A DNA stretch of 20,936 nt from Aliitabrizicola sp031425325 (GTDB lineage: Bacteria; Pseudomonadota; Alphaproteobacteria; Rhodobacterales; Rhodobacteraceae): the NCBI GenBank assembly GCA_031425325.1, contig JANPJD010000035.1:1-20936 (forward strand). The letters run 5' to 3'. Positions 6,959-13,408 of this stretch are shown here, piece after piece. The position numbers and the translations under genes are program-made. Below the pieces are notes generated by a model. The model was given only the letters and a program-made list of their open reading frames with translations, was not told the origin of the DNA and ran no database searches. The first letter of the stretch is position 1; each line of letters begins with the position of its first letter.

Positions 6959-7915
6959 GTGAGGCCCGTTTTTCGCCTGCGCCCGGTCCGGCTTGCCGTG
7001 TTCCTGGTACTCGCGGGCCTCACGGCCTGCGCGCCGCTTACGCCCGAGGTGCCGGCACCCGCCGCCGTGCCCGCGCCACCGCCCGAGCCCGCGCCAACGC
7101 CGCCCTCGGCGGCGAGCGAGTCGGCGCGGCAGTACTATGGGCGCGTGCAGGCGGACCTGCTGGCCCGCGGGCTGATGCGGACCGACGGCGGCAGCCGCGA
7201 CGCGCCCTTCACGGACCGGATGCTGGCCGACAACTTCATCCGCGTGGCACTTTACGACGAATACAGCCGACAGGGGGAAGGCCCGCTGGTGGCCGAAGAG
7301 ACAAAGAGCCGCCTGCGTCGATGGGATCAGCCGGTGCGTGTGGCGCTTCGCTTCGGCGACTCGGTCCCGCCCGAGCGGCAGGCGATCGACCGGGCGCGGA
7401 TCGGGTCTTTCCTCGGGCGGCTTCAGGCGATCAGCGGCCACCCGATCCGACTGTCGGACCAGCAGCCGAACTTCTTTCTGTACATTGTGAACGAGGATGA
7501 ACGCCGCGCCCTGGGTCCGGTGATCCGCGCGACGCTGCCCGGCCTTGGCGCAGGCGAGGTGGCGGGCATCACCGAGATGCCGCGCTCGACCTACTGCCTT
7601 GTCTACGCGCTGTCGACGGGCGGGGGCAGCACCTATTCCCGGGCCTTCGCCGTGATCCGGGCCGAGCATCCCGACCTCATGCGCCTGTCGTGCCTGCATG
7701 AGGAGATCACGCAAGGCCTCGGCCTCGCCAATGACAGCCCCGAGGCGCGCCCCTCGATCTTCAACGACGACGAGGAGTTCGCGCTGCTGACGCCGATGGA
7801 CGAGCTGATGCTGACGATGCTCTACGATCCCCGCCTGCGCCCCGGCATGACCGAAGACGAAGCCCGCCCGGTGGTAAAGGACCTTGCGAGCGCGCTGGTA
7901 GGCGGGGGAAGCTGA
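6959..7915 (+). CDS. DUF2927 lipoprotein with a His-Glu protease-like motif
   Basis: Predicted 318 residues, read from a GTG at 6959. The N-terminus is a lipoprotein signal: basic residues, a hydrophobic core, and the lipobox LTAC with the acceptor Cys at 24. A Pro/Ala-rich linker to about residue 55 follows. The folded domain shows DNFIRVALYDEYS, then CLHEEITQGLGLANDS at about 245-260, and then PSIFNDDEEFALLTPMDEL. The HEE motif (His247-Glu248), followed by the Asp/Glu-rich stretch and Asp of MDEL, resembles a zincin metallopeptidase active site, but that is inference. The family is uncharacterised. It stands 18 bases after telA and is probably the last gene of the first half of the cluster. 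GAAAGG is a modest ribosome site. Confidence 0.78.
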   Translation: MRPVFRLRPVRLAVFLVLAGLTACAPLTPEVPAPAAVPAPPPEPAPTPPSAASESARQYYGRVQADLLARGLMRTDGGSRDAPFTDRMLADNFIRVALYDEYSRQGEGPLVAEETKSRLRRWDQPVRVALRFGDSVPPERQAIDRARIGSFLGRLQAISGHPIRLSDQQPNFFLYIVNEDERRALGPVIRATLPGLGAGEVAGITEMPRSTYCLVYALSTGGGSTYSRAFAVIRAEHPDLMRLSCLHEEITQGLGLANDSPEARPSIFNDDEEFALLTPMDELMLTMLYDPRLRPGMTEDEARPVVKDLASALVGGGS

Positions 7916-7930
7916 GCCCCCGCCCCGTAC

Positions 7931-8752
7931 TTACGACCGGATGAAGTCCAACACATCGGCGTTGAACTGGTCCGCCTGAAGCTGCGCCAGCCCGTGGGAG
8001 CCACCCGGATAGACCTTGAGTGTCGCCTTCGGCGCAAGGAGCGCGCTGCGTTCCGCCGTCAGCGCCAGCGGCACGATCTGGTCATCCTCGCCGTGGACGA
8101 TCAGCGCGGGCCGGTCGATCCGGCGAAGATCCTCGGTGTAGTCGACCTCGGAAAACTCGCGGATGCAGTCGTACTGCCCCTTGATGCCGCCCATCATGCC
8201 CTGCAGCCAGAAAGCCTCTTGCAAGCCTTCGTTGGCCGTCACGCCGGGGCGGTTGAAGCCGTAGAAGGGCACGGTCAACTCGCGATAGAACTGCGACCGG
8301 TTGCCGGCCGTGCCTTGGCGGATGCCGTCGAACACCTCGATCGGCACGCCGTCGGGATTCGCGTCGGTCCGCAGCAGCTGCGGCGGCACGGCCCCCACGA
8401 GCACCACCTTGGCAACCCGTACCGTCCCATGGCGGCCAATATAGTGGGCAACCTCGCCGCCGCCTGTCGAATGGCCGACCATCACCATGTCGCGCAGGTC
8501 GAGCGCCTCGACCAGTTCGGCAAGATCGTCGGCATACTGGTCCATCGTGTTCCCGTCCCAAGGCTGCGACGACCGGCCGTGCCCGCGCCGGTCATGCGCT
8601 ATGACGCGAAAGCCGTGCAGTCCGAAGAACAGCATCTGCGCGTCCCAGGCATCCGCCGACAGCGGCCAGCCGTGCGAGAACAGGATGGGCTGGCCCGTCC
8701 CCCAATCCTTGTAGAAGATGACCGTGCCGTCTTGGGTTGCGATCGTAGGCAT
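7931..8752 (-). CDS. Alpha/beta hydrolase of the non-heme chloroperoxidase/arylesterase type
   Basis: Predicted 273 residues. The fold markers are all present: SHGWPLSADAWD near the oxyanion position, HDRRGHGRS, the nucleophile elbow VGHSTGGGEVAHYIG, a late acidic residue in IVHGEDDQIVP and the final histidine in YPGGSHGLAQ. These make a Ser-Asp-His triad. Cofactor-free haloperoxidase activity in this group is usually a side reaction of an esterase; the natural substrate is unknown. The ATG at 8752, with GGAAGGAG just before it, is chosen; the frame is open further to 8962 but the extra residues are not family-like. It lies on the opposite strand between DUF2927 and the SPFH gene, so it interrupts the cluster. 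Its stop is 15 bases from the DUF2927 stop. Confidence 0.88.
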   Translation of the reverse strand: MPTIATQDGTVIFYKDWGTGQPILFSHGWPLSADAWDAQMLFFGLHGFRVIAHDRRGHGRSSQPWDGNTMDQYADDLAELVEALDLRDMVMVGHSTGGGEVAHYIGRHGTVRVAKVVLVGAVPPQLLRTDANPDGVPIEVFDGIRQGTAGNRSQFYRELTVPFYGFNRPGVTANEGLQEAFWLQGMMGGIKGQYDCIREFSEVDYTEDLRRIDRPALIVHGEDDQIVPLALTAERSALLAPKATLKVYPGGSHGLAQLQADQFNADVLDFIRS

Positions 8753-8896
8753 GGGAAAGCTCCTTCCGGCTTGCAGGTTGCGGCGGGCAGTCGGGCTTCG
8801 GGTCATGTGACCGCCCTCGCGTAACAATCGCATGATGGCCTGAAAGACCCCAATCCTTTTCGGCGGCCCCGTGCAAAGCCCGCCCAAAGCGCGCAA

Positions 8897-8932
8897 AACC
8901 TGGGCGACATCCCCCAGGTTGGCCTGTATGAT
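8897..8932 (+). promoter_or_regulatory. Probable promoter with overlapping inverted-repeat operator ahead of the SPFH gene
   Basis: GCGACA (8904-8909) and TATGAT (8927-8932) are spaced by 17 bases, the latter one mismatch from the ideal -10 box. A perfect 8-base inverted repeat, AACCTGGG at 8897-8904 and CCCAGGTT at 8913-8920 with an 8-base gap, straddles the -35 box. The SPFH start is 35 bases downstream of the -10. The arrangement suggests a dimeric repressor site, but no regulator is identified. Confidence 0.4.
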
Positions 8933-8967
8933 CCGCGCAACCAGCCGGGCATGGGAAGGCACTGCAA

Positions 8968-10077
8968 ATGATCTTCGATTTCCTCAAGGGCGAGTTCGTC
9001 GACGTCATCGAATGGACCGACGACACGCGCGACACGATGGTGTGGCGGTTCGAGCGACGCGGCAATGCGATCAAGTATGGCGCCAAGTTGACGGTGCGCG
9101 AGGGGCAGGCGGCGGTCTTTGTCCATGAGGGGCAACTGGCCGACACGTTCGGGCCGGGCCTCTACATGCTCGAGACGAACAACCTGCCCATCCTGACCAC
9201 GCTCCAGCACTGGGACCACGGCTTCAACTCGCCCTTCAAGTCCGAGATCTACTTCATCAGCACGACCCGCTTCAACGACCACAAGTGGGGCACAAAGAAC
9301 CCGATCATGCTGCGCGACCCCGAGTTCGGACCGCTGCGGCTGCGCGCCTTCGGCACCTACTCGATGCGCGTGGGCGACCCTGCGCGCTTCATGACCGAGA
9401 TCGTGGGCACGGATGGCGAGTTCACCGCCGACGAGATCAGCTTCCAGATCCGCAACGTGATCCTGCAGGAGGTCAGCCGCGTGCTCGCCTCGTCGGGCAT
9501 CCCGGTGCTCGACATGGCGGCGAACACCGCCGACCTCGGCAAGCTGGTGACGACCGCCATCGCGCCCCAGATCGCCGAATACGGGCTGGTTCTGCCCGAG
9601 TTCTACATCGAGAACATCTCGCTTCCCGAAGAGGTCGAGAAGGTGCTCGACAAGCGCACCTCGACCGGCATCGCGGGCGACCTTGGCAAATACACCGAGT
9701 TCTCGGCCGCCGAAAGCCTGACGACCCCCGGCTCGGGTGCCGGGGCAGCGATCCAGGCGGGCCTTGGTGCGGCGATCGGCATGGGCATGGCGCAGCGCGG
9801 ACCCTGGGGTGCGGTGCCGGGCCATGCGGCGTCTGGCCCGGCGGCCCCGCCGCCGCCACCCGCCCCGCCCGCCGAGCGCCAATGGCACATCGCGGCCAAT
9901 GGGGCCACGCAAGGTCCGTTCCCCCAAAGCCAGCTCGCCGAGATGGCCCGCAGCGGCACGCTGACCGCCGCAAGCCTTGTGTGGACCGCCGGGCAGGACG
10001 GCTGGAAGCCCGTCGCCGACACTTCGCTTGCCGACCTTTTGGCCCAGACGCCGCCGCCGCTGCCGCCCGGGGCCTGA
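8968..10077 (+). CDS. SPFH-domain (virion-core-like) protein with C-terminal GYF_2 domain
   Basis: Predicted 369 residues with no signal peptide. Residues about 1-265 are the bacterial SPFH/'virion core' band-7 type: MIFDFLKGEFVDVIEW at the start, then AVFVHEGQLADTFGPGLY, IYFISTTRFNDHKWGTKNPI and IAEYGLVLPEFYIENISLPE. A Gly/Ala/Pro linker (about 255-304) leads to a GYF_2 (DUF4339) domain at about 306-358, with WHIAANGATQGPFPQSQLAE and SLVWTAGQDGWKPV. SPFH proteins form membrane-associated scaffolds; GYF-like domains bind proline-rich peptides. In B. subtilis the SPFH protein YdjI acts with the zinc-ribbon membrane protein YdjG in the PspA stress response. The neighbour here has the same design as YdjG, so a similar pair is inferred. 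GGAAGG stands before the ATG. The next gene starts 3 bases after the stop. Confidence 0.85.
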   Translation: MIFDFLKGEFVDVIEWTDDTRDTMVWRFERRGNAIKYGAKLTVREGQAAVFVHEGQLADTFGPGLYMLETNNLPILTTLQHWDHGFNSPFKSEIYFISTTRFNDHKWGTKNPIMLRDPEFGPLRLRAFGTYSMRVGDPARFMTEIVGTDGEFTADEISFQIRNVILQEVSRVLASSGIPVLDMAANTADLGKLVTTAIAPQIAEYGLVLPEFYIENISLPEEVEKVLDKRTSTGIAGDLGKYTEFSAAESLTTPGSGAGAAIQAGLGAAIGMGMAQRGPWGAVPGHAASGPAAPPPPPAPPAERQWHIAANGATQGPFPQSQLAEMARSGTLTAASLVWTAGQDGWKPVADTSLADLLAQTPPPLPPGA

Positions 10078-10080
10078 CCC

Positions 10081-11223
10081 TTGGCGATCACCGACCGGAC
10101 CCACTTCCCCTGCGAAAGCTGCGGGTCGGACCTGCGCTTCGCGCCGGGCCAGACACGGATGGTCTGCCCCTATTGCGGCCACCAGCAGGACATCCCGCGG
10201 GCCAGCGCGCCGACGCGAACGCTGGCGCTGGCCGAACACAACCTCGCCTCCGCCCTGCACGACGACCTGCCCGCCGCCGACATGGAGGAAGTCCGCGCGG
10301 CAAGTTGCCCCTCCTGCGGTGCGGTGATCGAGTTCGACGGCGCGACCCACGCCAAGACTTGCCCGTTCTGCGCCACCCCCGTGGTGGTCGATACGGGCAG
10401 TCGCCGCCTGATAAAGCCGCAGGCCCTGATCCCGTTCGTGCTGACCGAAACCGAGGCGCGCGAGGCGATGGTGCGCTGGCTGGGGCAGCTGTGGTTCGCG
10501 CCGAATGGTCTGGTGGAATACACCCGGCGGGGCCGTGCCATGAGCGGCATGTACGTGCCCTACTGGACCTTCGACGCCGACACTGCCAGCCGATACCGGG
10601 GCCAGCGGGGCATCCACTACTACGAGACGCGGACCGTCACCGTGAACGTCAACGGACGCGCCGAGCGCCGCCAGCAGCAGGTCCGAAAGACGCGCTGGTC
10701 GCCCGCCGCGGGATCGGTTGCGCGGCGCTTCGACGATTTGGCGGTGCTCGCCTCGACAAGCCTGCCGCAGCCCTTCGGAGATGCGCTCGACCCTTGGGAC
10801 CTGACGGCGCTCGTGCCCTACGAGCCGGGCTATCTCGCGGGCTTCAGGGCCGAGGGCTATACCGTGCCGCTGGCCGACGGCCACGCGACGGCGCGCGCAA
10901 GGATGGACGCCGTGATCCGCAACGACGTCGCCCGCGACATCGGCGGCGACGAGCAGCGCATCGAGGCCGTCGACACCCGCTTCAGCGCCGAGACCTTCAA
11001 GCATGTCCTGCTGCCGATCTGGTCGGCGGCCTACAAGTACAACGGGCGGAGCTTTCGTTTCCTCGTCAACGGCCAGACCGGCGAGGTGCAGGGCGAGCGG
11101 CCCTGGTCTGCCTGGAAGATCGCCTTCGCGATCCTGCTTGCGCTGCTCGTAATCGGCGCCGTGGCGCTGGTGCAGCAGGGCGTTGATCCTGCGGGCAGTC
11201 TGCCCGACTGGCTGGGCGACTAA
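10081..11223 (+). CDS. TFIIB-type zinc-ribbon protein with C-terminal membrane anchor (YdjG-like)
   Basis: Predicted 380 residues. There are two treble-clef zinc ribbons: Cys11/Cys14 with Cys29/Cys32, and Cys76/Cys79 with Cys94/Cys97. A mostly beta middle region follows, with MYVPYWTFDADTASRYRGQR. Near the end there is one hydrophobic helix at about 346-366 and a short tail. The start is TTG at 10081: the first zinc pair is at residue 11 and the first ATG codon comes only after it, so a later start would lose the ribbon. Proteins like this are often mislabelled as primosomal protein N' because of the ribbon. The 3-base spacing after the SPFH gene and the shared layout with B. subtilis YdjI-YdjG support joint function at the membrane. 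Its stop codon overlaps the stop of the convergent kinase gene. Confidence 0.8.
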   Translation: MAITDRTHFPCESCGSDLRFAPGQTRMVCPYCGHQQDIPRASAPTRTLALAEHNLASALHDDLPAADMEEVRAASCPSCGAVIEFDGATHAKTCPFCATPVVVDTGSRRLIKPQALIPFVLTETEAREAMVRWLGQLWFAPNGLVEYTRRGRAMSGMYVPYWTFDADTASRYRGQRGIHYYETRTVTVNVNGRAERRQQQVRKTRWSPAAGSVARRFDDLAVLASTSLPQPFGDALDPWDLTALVPYEPGYLAGFRAEGYTVPLADGHATARARMDAVIRNDVARDIGGDEQRIEAVDTRFSAETFKHVLLPIWSAAYKYNGRSFRFLVNGQTGEVQGERPWSAWKIAFAILLALLVIGAVALVQQGVDPAGSLPDWLGD

Positions 11224-12266
11224 AGGGCAGGCAGGTCGGGTGTGGACTGTGCCTTGAGGAAGGTCAGCCGGACCATCGTCCCCCGCTCCGACGCGAGTTG
11301 GACAACCTCTGCGTCCATCTGCATCGCCAACGCCCGGATGATGCTGGAGCCCAGACCGGCTTTCGACACTTTGGGAGAGACCGCCATCCCGACCCCATCA
11401 TCGCTGACTTCAAGCGTCCAGCCGTCGGGAGTCATCCGGAACCGAACCTCGATGCGGCCCCCCCGATCGTCTGGAAACCCGTGCTTGAGCGAGTTGATGA
11501 CCAACTCGGTCACCACAAGTCCGAGATTGAGCGAAAGCGAGGCGGGAACGACGCTGTCGTCGACATCCACGTTGATCCGCAGGCGATCATGATCCTTGAT
11601 CATGGATGCACCGACGCTCCGACAAAGATTGGTCAGGTAAGTCCGCAGGTCCACTTCCTCGTCCGGGGTGATCGACAGCATCTGTTGCATCGTGGCGATC
11701 GACATGACGCGGCTGTGCGTGTCGACGATCGAGGATCGGGCTTCGTCGGATTTCACGAGCCGGGCATTCTGCATCAGCACACTCGCGATGATCTGCAGAC
11801 TGTTGGCGACCCGGTGCTGCAGTTCCTGCAAAAGCACCGCCTTTTCGCGGATCAGCTTGTCCCGCTGGACGTCGCGAGCCCTCTCGTCGGTCACGTCATG
11901 CACCGACAAAAGGACCAGCACCCTCGTGTCGACGGCAGTCTCCAGCCGTCGTGCGTTCACAAGCACGGTGCGGGGCGACTTGCCCGGACGGTGCAAGGTC
12001 ATCTCGTAGTCGTCCACCTCGACGGTGCCGGTCGCGGTCGCAATCAGGAGGGCCGTCAACTGCGGCACGTCCCACTCGCCGGAACCGAGCGACTCAAGAC
12101 TGACATCGGTCGGCCGTTCGATCTGGAAGTCGTCGCAGAAGCTTCGGCTCGCCGCGAGGATCATCAGATCGGCGGTCAGCAGCAGAAGCGGCGTGTCCGA
12201 TGCGTCGATGACGGAATGTGCAAGGCCAAGCGAAATGTTCTGGATGAACGGAGCTACGTTTGACAT
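11220..12266 (-). CDS. Soluble PAS-HisKA_2 sensor histidine kinase, orphan
   Basis: Predicted 348 residues. An N-terminal PAS-like sensor region (about 20-130) has no membrane segment. The dimerisation and phosphoacceptor box is LLQELQHRVANSLQIIASVL with His151, the HisKA_2 form typical of alphaproteobacteria. The catalytic domain has its N box at ELVINSLKHGF (Asn258) and a G box at SDDGVGMAV, then a second glycine stretch at AGLGSSII. Kinases of this type often feed the PhyR/NepR general stress pathway or single-domain regulators, but no response regulator is in the window, so the partner is unknown. The ATG at 12266 with AAGGA six bases before it is chosen; an in-frame ATG ten codons upstream is possible. 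It ends against the zinc-ribbon gene with overlapping stops. Confidence 0.85.
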   Translation of the reverse strand: MSNVAPFIQNISLGLAHSVIDASDTPLLLLTADLMILAASRSFCDDFQIERPTDVSLESLGSGEWDVPQLTALLIATATGTVEVDDYEMTLHRPGKSPRTVLVNARRLETAVDTRVLVLLSVHDVTDERARDVQRDKLIREKAVLLQELQHRVANSLQIIASVLMQNARLVKSDEARSSIVDTHSRVMSIATMQQMLSITPDEEVDLRTYLTNLCRSVGASMIKDHDRLRINVDVDDSVVPASLSLNLGLVVTELVINSLKHGFPDDRGGRIEVRFRMTPDGWTLEVSDDGVGMAVSPKVSKAGLGSSIIRALAMQMDAEVVQLASERGTMVRLTFLKAQSTPDLPAL

Positions 12267-12424
12267 GCGTGGTCCTTGTCGATCAACGTCTCGCATGCAC
12301 AGACCACGACGGGCAGATGTCAAGCGCGACCGCCCGCGAAAGCGCGATCTGCACACGACCGTACACTCGATTGCCATTCTGCACAGCAGCATTCGTCACC
12401 GCTCCGCTAGCCCTGCCTTGCTGC

Positions 12425-12453
12425 TTGACCCTGCCTTCGTTTGCCCCTAAACG
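12425..12453 (+). promoter_or_regulatory. Possible rpmB promoter
   Basis: TTGACC (12425-12430) and TAAACG (12448-12453) are 17 bases apart, about 67 bases before the rpmB start. The -35 is strong and the -10 is weak, a pattern often seen for ribosomal genes in this bacterial group. The 253 bases between the kinase start and rpmB hold no other recognisable feature. Confidence 0.4.
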
Positions 12454-12519
12454 ACCGCATGGATTTCGGGGGTGCCCTGCGGCGGTGCCCCTTCTCTTTT
12501 ACGGCGAAGGATCACGACC

Positions 12520-12807
12520 ATGTCTCGCGTCTGCGAACTGAGCGGCAAGGGCCCGATGACCGGCAACAAGGTCAGCCATGCCAACAACAAGACCAAGCGG
12601 CGCTGGCTGCCCAACCTGAACGAGGTCTCGCTGATCTCGGACGTGTTGGGGCAGTCGTTCAAGCTGCGGATTTCGGCTGCTGCCCTGCGCTCGGTCGATC
12701 ACCGGGGCGGCCTTGATGCGTTCCTCGCCAAGGCCAAGGACGACGAGCTTTCGGTCGACGCGCTGAAGATCAAGAAAGAGATTGCAAAGGCCCAGGCCGC
12801 CGCCTGA
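12520..12807 (+). CDS. rpmB: 50S ribosomal protein L28
   Basis: This 95-residue protein begins MSRVCELSGKGPMTGNKVSH and continues with ANNKTKRRWLPNL, the standard L28 opening. It has the alphaproteobacterial C-terminal extension rich in Lys, Asp and Ala. L28 is a structural protein of the large ribosomal subunit. It has only one cysteine (Cys5), so this is the zinc-free form. The ATG at 12520 has AAGGA seven bases upstream and is preferred over the in-frame ATG at 12472, whose extra residues are not L28-like. The gene is single, closed by the strong terminator at 12826-12857. Confidence 0.97.
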   Translation: MSRVCELSGKGPMTGNKVSHANNKTKRRWLPNLNEVSLISDVLGQSFKLRISAAALRSVDHRGGLDAFLAKAKDDELSVDALKIKKEIAKAQAAA

Positions 12808-12825
12808 TCCGACGCCGATCACATG

Positions 12826-12857
12826 AAAAAGGCCCCGCTGTCTGGCGGGGCCTTTTT
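12826..12857. terminator. Bidirectional rho-independent terminator
   Basis: AAAAAGGCCCCGC at 12826-12838 pairs perfectly with GCGGGGCCTTTTT at 12845-12857 around the loop TGTCTG. The T tract serves rpmB on the + strand and the A tract serves the convergent small secreted-protein gene on the - strand. Confidence 0.9.
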
Positions 12858-12887
12858 CGTTGCAGCAAGGCCGAAGCCCGGGGCCGT

Positions 12888-13199
12888 TCAGCCCGCGCAA
12901 TAAGCCTCGGCGGTCGAGCCGAAGTTGCGGTAGCGGTCCCAGAAGGCATCGTCCGCCGACTTGCTCGACATCCGCACGTCCTGCGCGCGGTCCGGGTCGG
13001 CAAAGAAGCGCGCCGCCTTGCGCTGGTCCCCGCCCTTCAGCGTCATGTCGGCGACCTGCTGGATGCAACTGCACACCGCGCGGGTCGCGCCGCGCCGGTC
13101 GGAATTCAGGCACGCCTTCTCCATCGGGCCGGCCATGGCGGCCGAGGCGAAGGGAAGCGTCAGCGCCGCGACGGTCACGGCGATCAGGGTGTGTCTCAT
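12888..13199 (-). CDS. Small secreted four-cysteine protein, unknown function
   Basis: Predicted 103 residues. A signal peptide ends at about residue 23 (hydrophobic core, then SAAMA before Gly24). The mature protein of about 80 residues has four cysteines at 30, 43, 45 and 101, which could form two disulfides, and the conserved-looking stretches VCSCIQQVADMTLKGGDQRK and ARFFADPDRAQDVR. I recall similar proteins in Rhodobacteraceae, some labelled as transporters without evidence; there is no membrane domain to support that. The ATG at 13199 gives the clean signal peptide and is preferred over the frame's earlier start at 13352. It shares a terminator with rpmB and has its own promoter-like sequence. 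Confidence 0.8.
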   Translation of the reverse strand: MRHTLIAVTVAALTLPFASAAMAGPMEKACLNSDRRGATRAVCSCIQQVADMTLKGGDQRKAARFFADPDRAQDVRMSSKSADDAFWDRYRNFGSTAEAYCAG

Positions 13200-13248
13200 G
13201 GTGCTCTGCCTCGGAATGACGCGGGTTTGCCCCGCATTTCTGTCACGC

Positions 13249-13277
13249 ATCATGACGATTCGGTGTGGATTTTTCAA
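13249..13277 (-). promoter_or_regulatory. Possible promoter of the small secreted protein gene
   Basis: On the - strand TTGAAA (13277-13272) and CATGAT (13254-13249) are separated by 17 bases, 50 bases before the ATG at 13199. Called by eye. Confidence 0.35.
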
Positions 13278-13371
13278 TCCGTCGCGGACCGGCGGCGACG
13301 TTCCGCCGTGTTTCTCAACCCATGGGGTCGCCCTGCCCCGGCACGCCACCACCCCTTGCGCCAGCCGCCGC

Positions 13372-13400
13372 TTGACCCCTTACCCAAACCTGCTCATATG
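13372..13400 (+). promoter_or_regulatory. Possible lepA promoter giving a near-leaderless transcript
   Basis: TTGACC (13372-13377) and CATATG (13395-13400) are 17 bases apart. A start of transcription about seven bases after the -10 would fall at or next to the lepA ATG at 13409. No Shine-Dalgarno sequence is visible before that ATG, which fits a leaderless message. The -10 match is weak. Confidence 0.25.
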
Positions 13401-13408
13401 CCGAGCCT

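Noticed and set aside
4742..7714. A 990-codon open frame on the - strand across the XpaC, TelA and DUF2927 genes
   Set aside because: Antisense shadow of GC-rich coding DNA; the translation is low in complexity (Arg, Gly, His, Leu) without any family feature, while the + strand frames have clear domains and ribosome sites.
8803..11004. A 733-codon open frame on the - strand across the SPFH and zinc-ribbon genes
   Set aside because: Shadow frame; the + strand proteins have recognisable domains and zinc ligands.
9285..11186. A 633-codon open frame on the + strand
   Set aside because: Out-of-phase shadow of the SPFH and zinc-ribbon genes, Arg/Pro-rich and without motifs.
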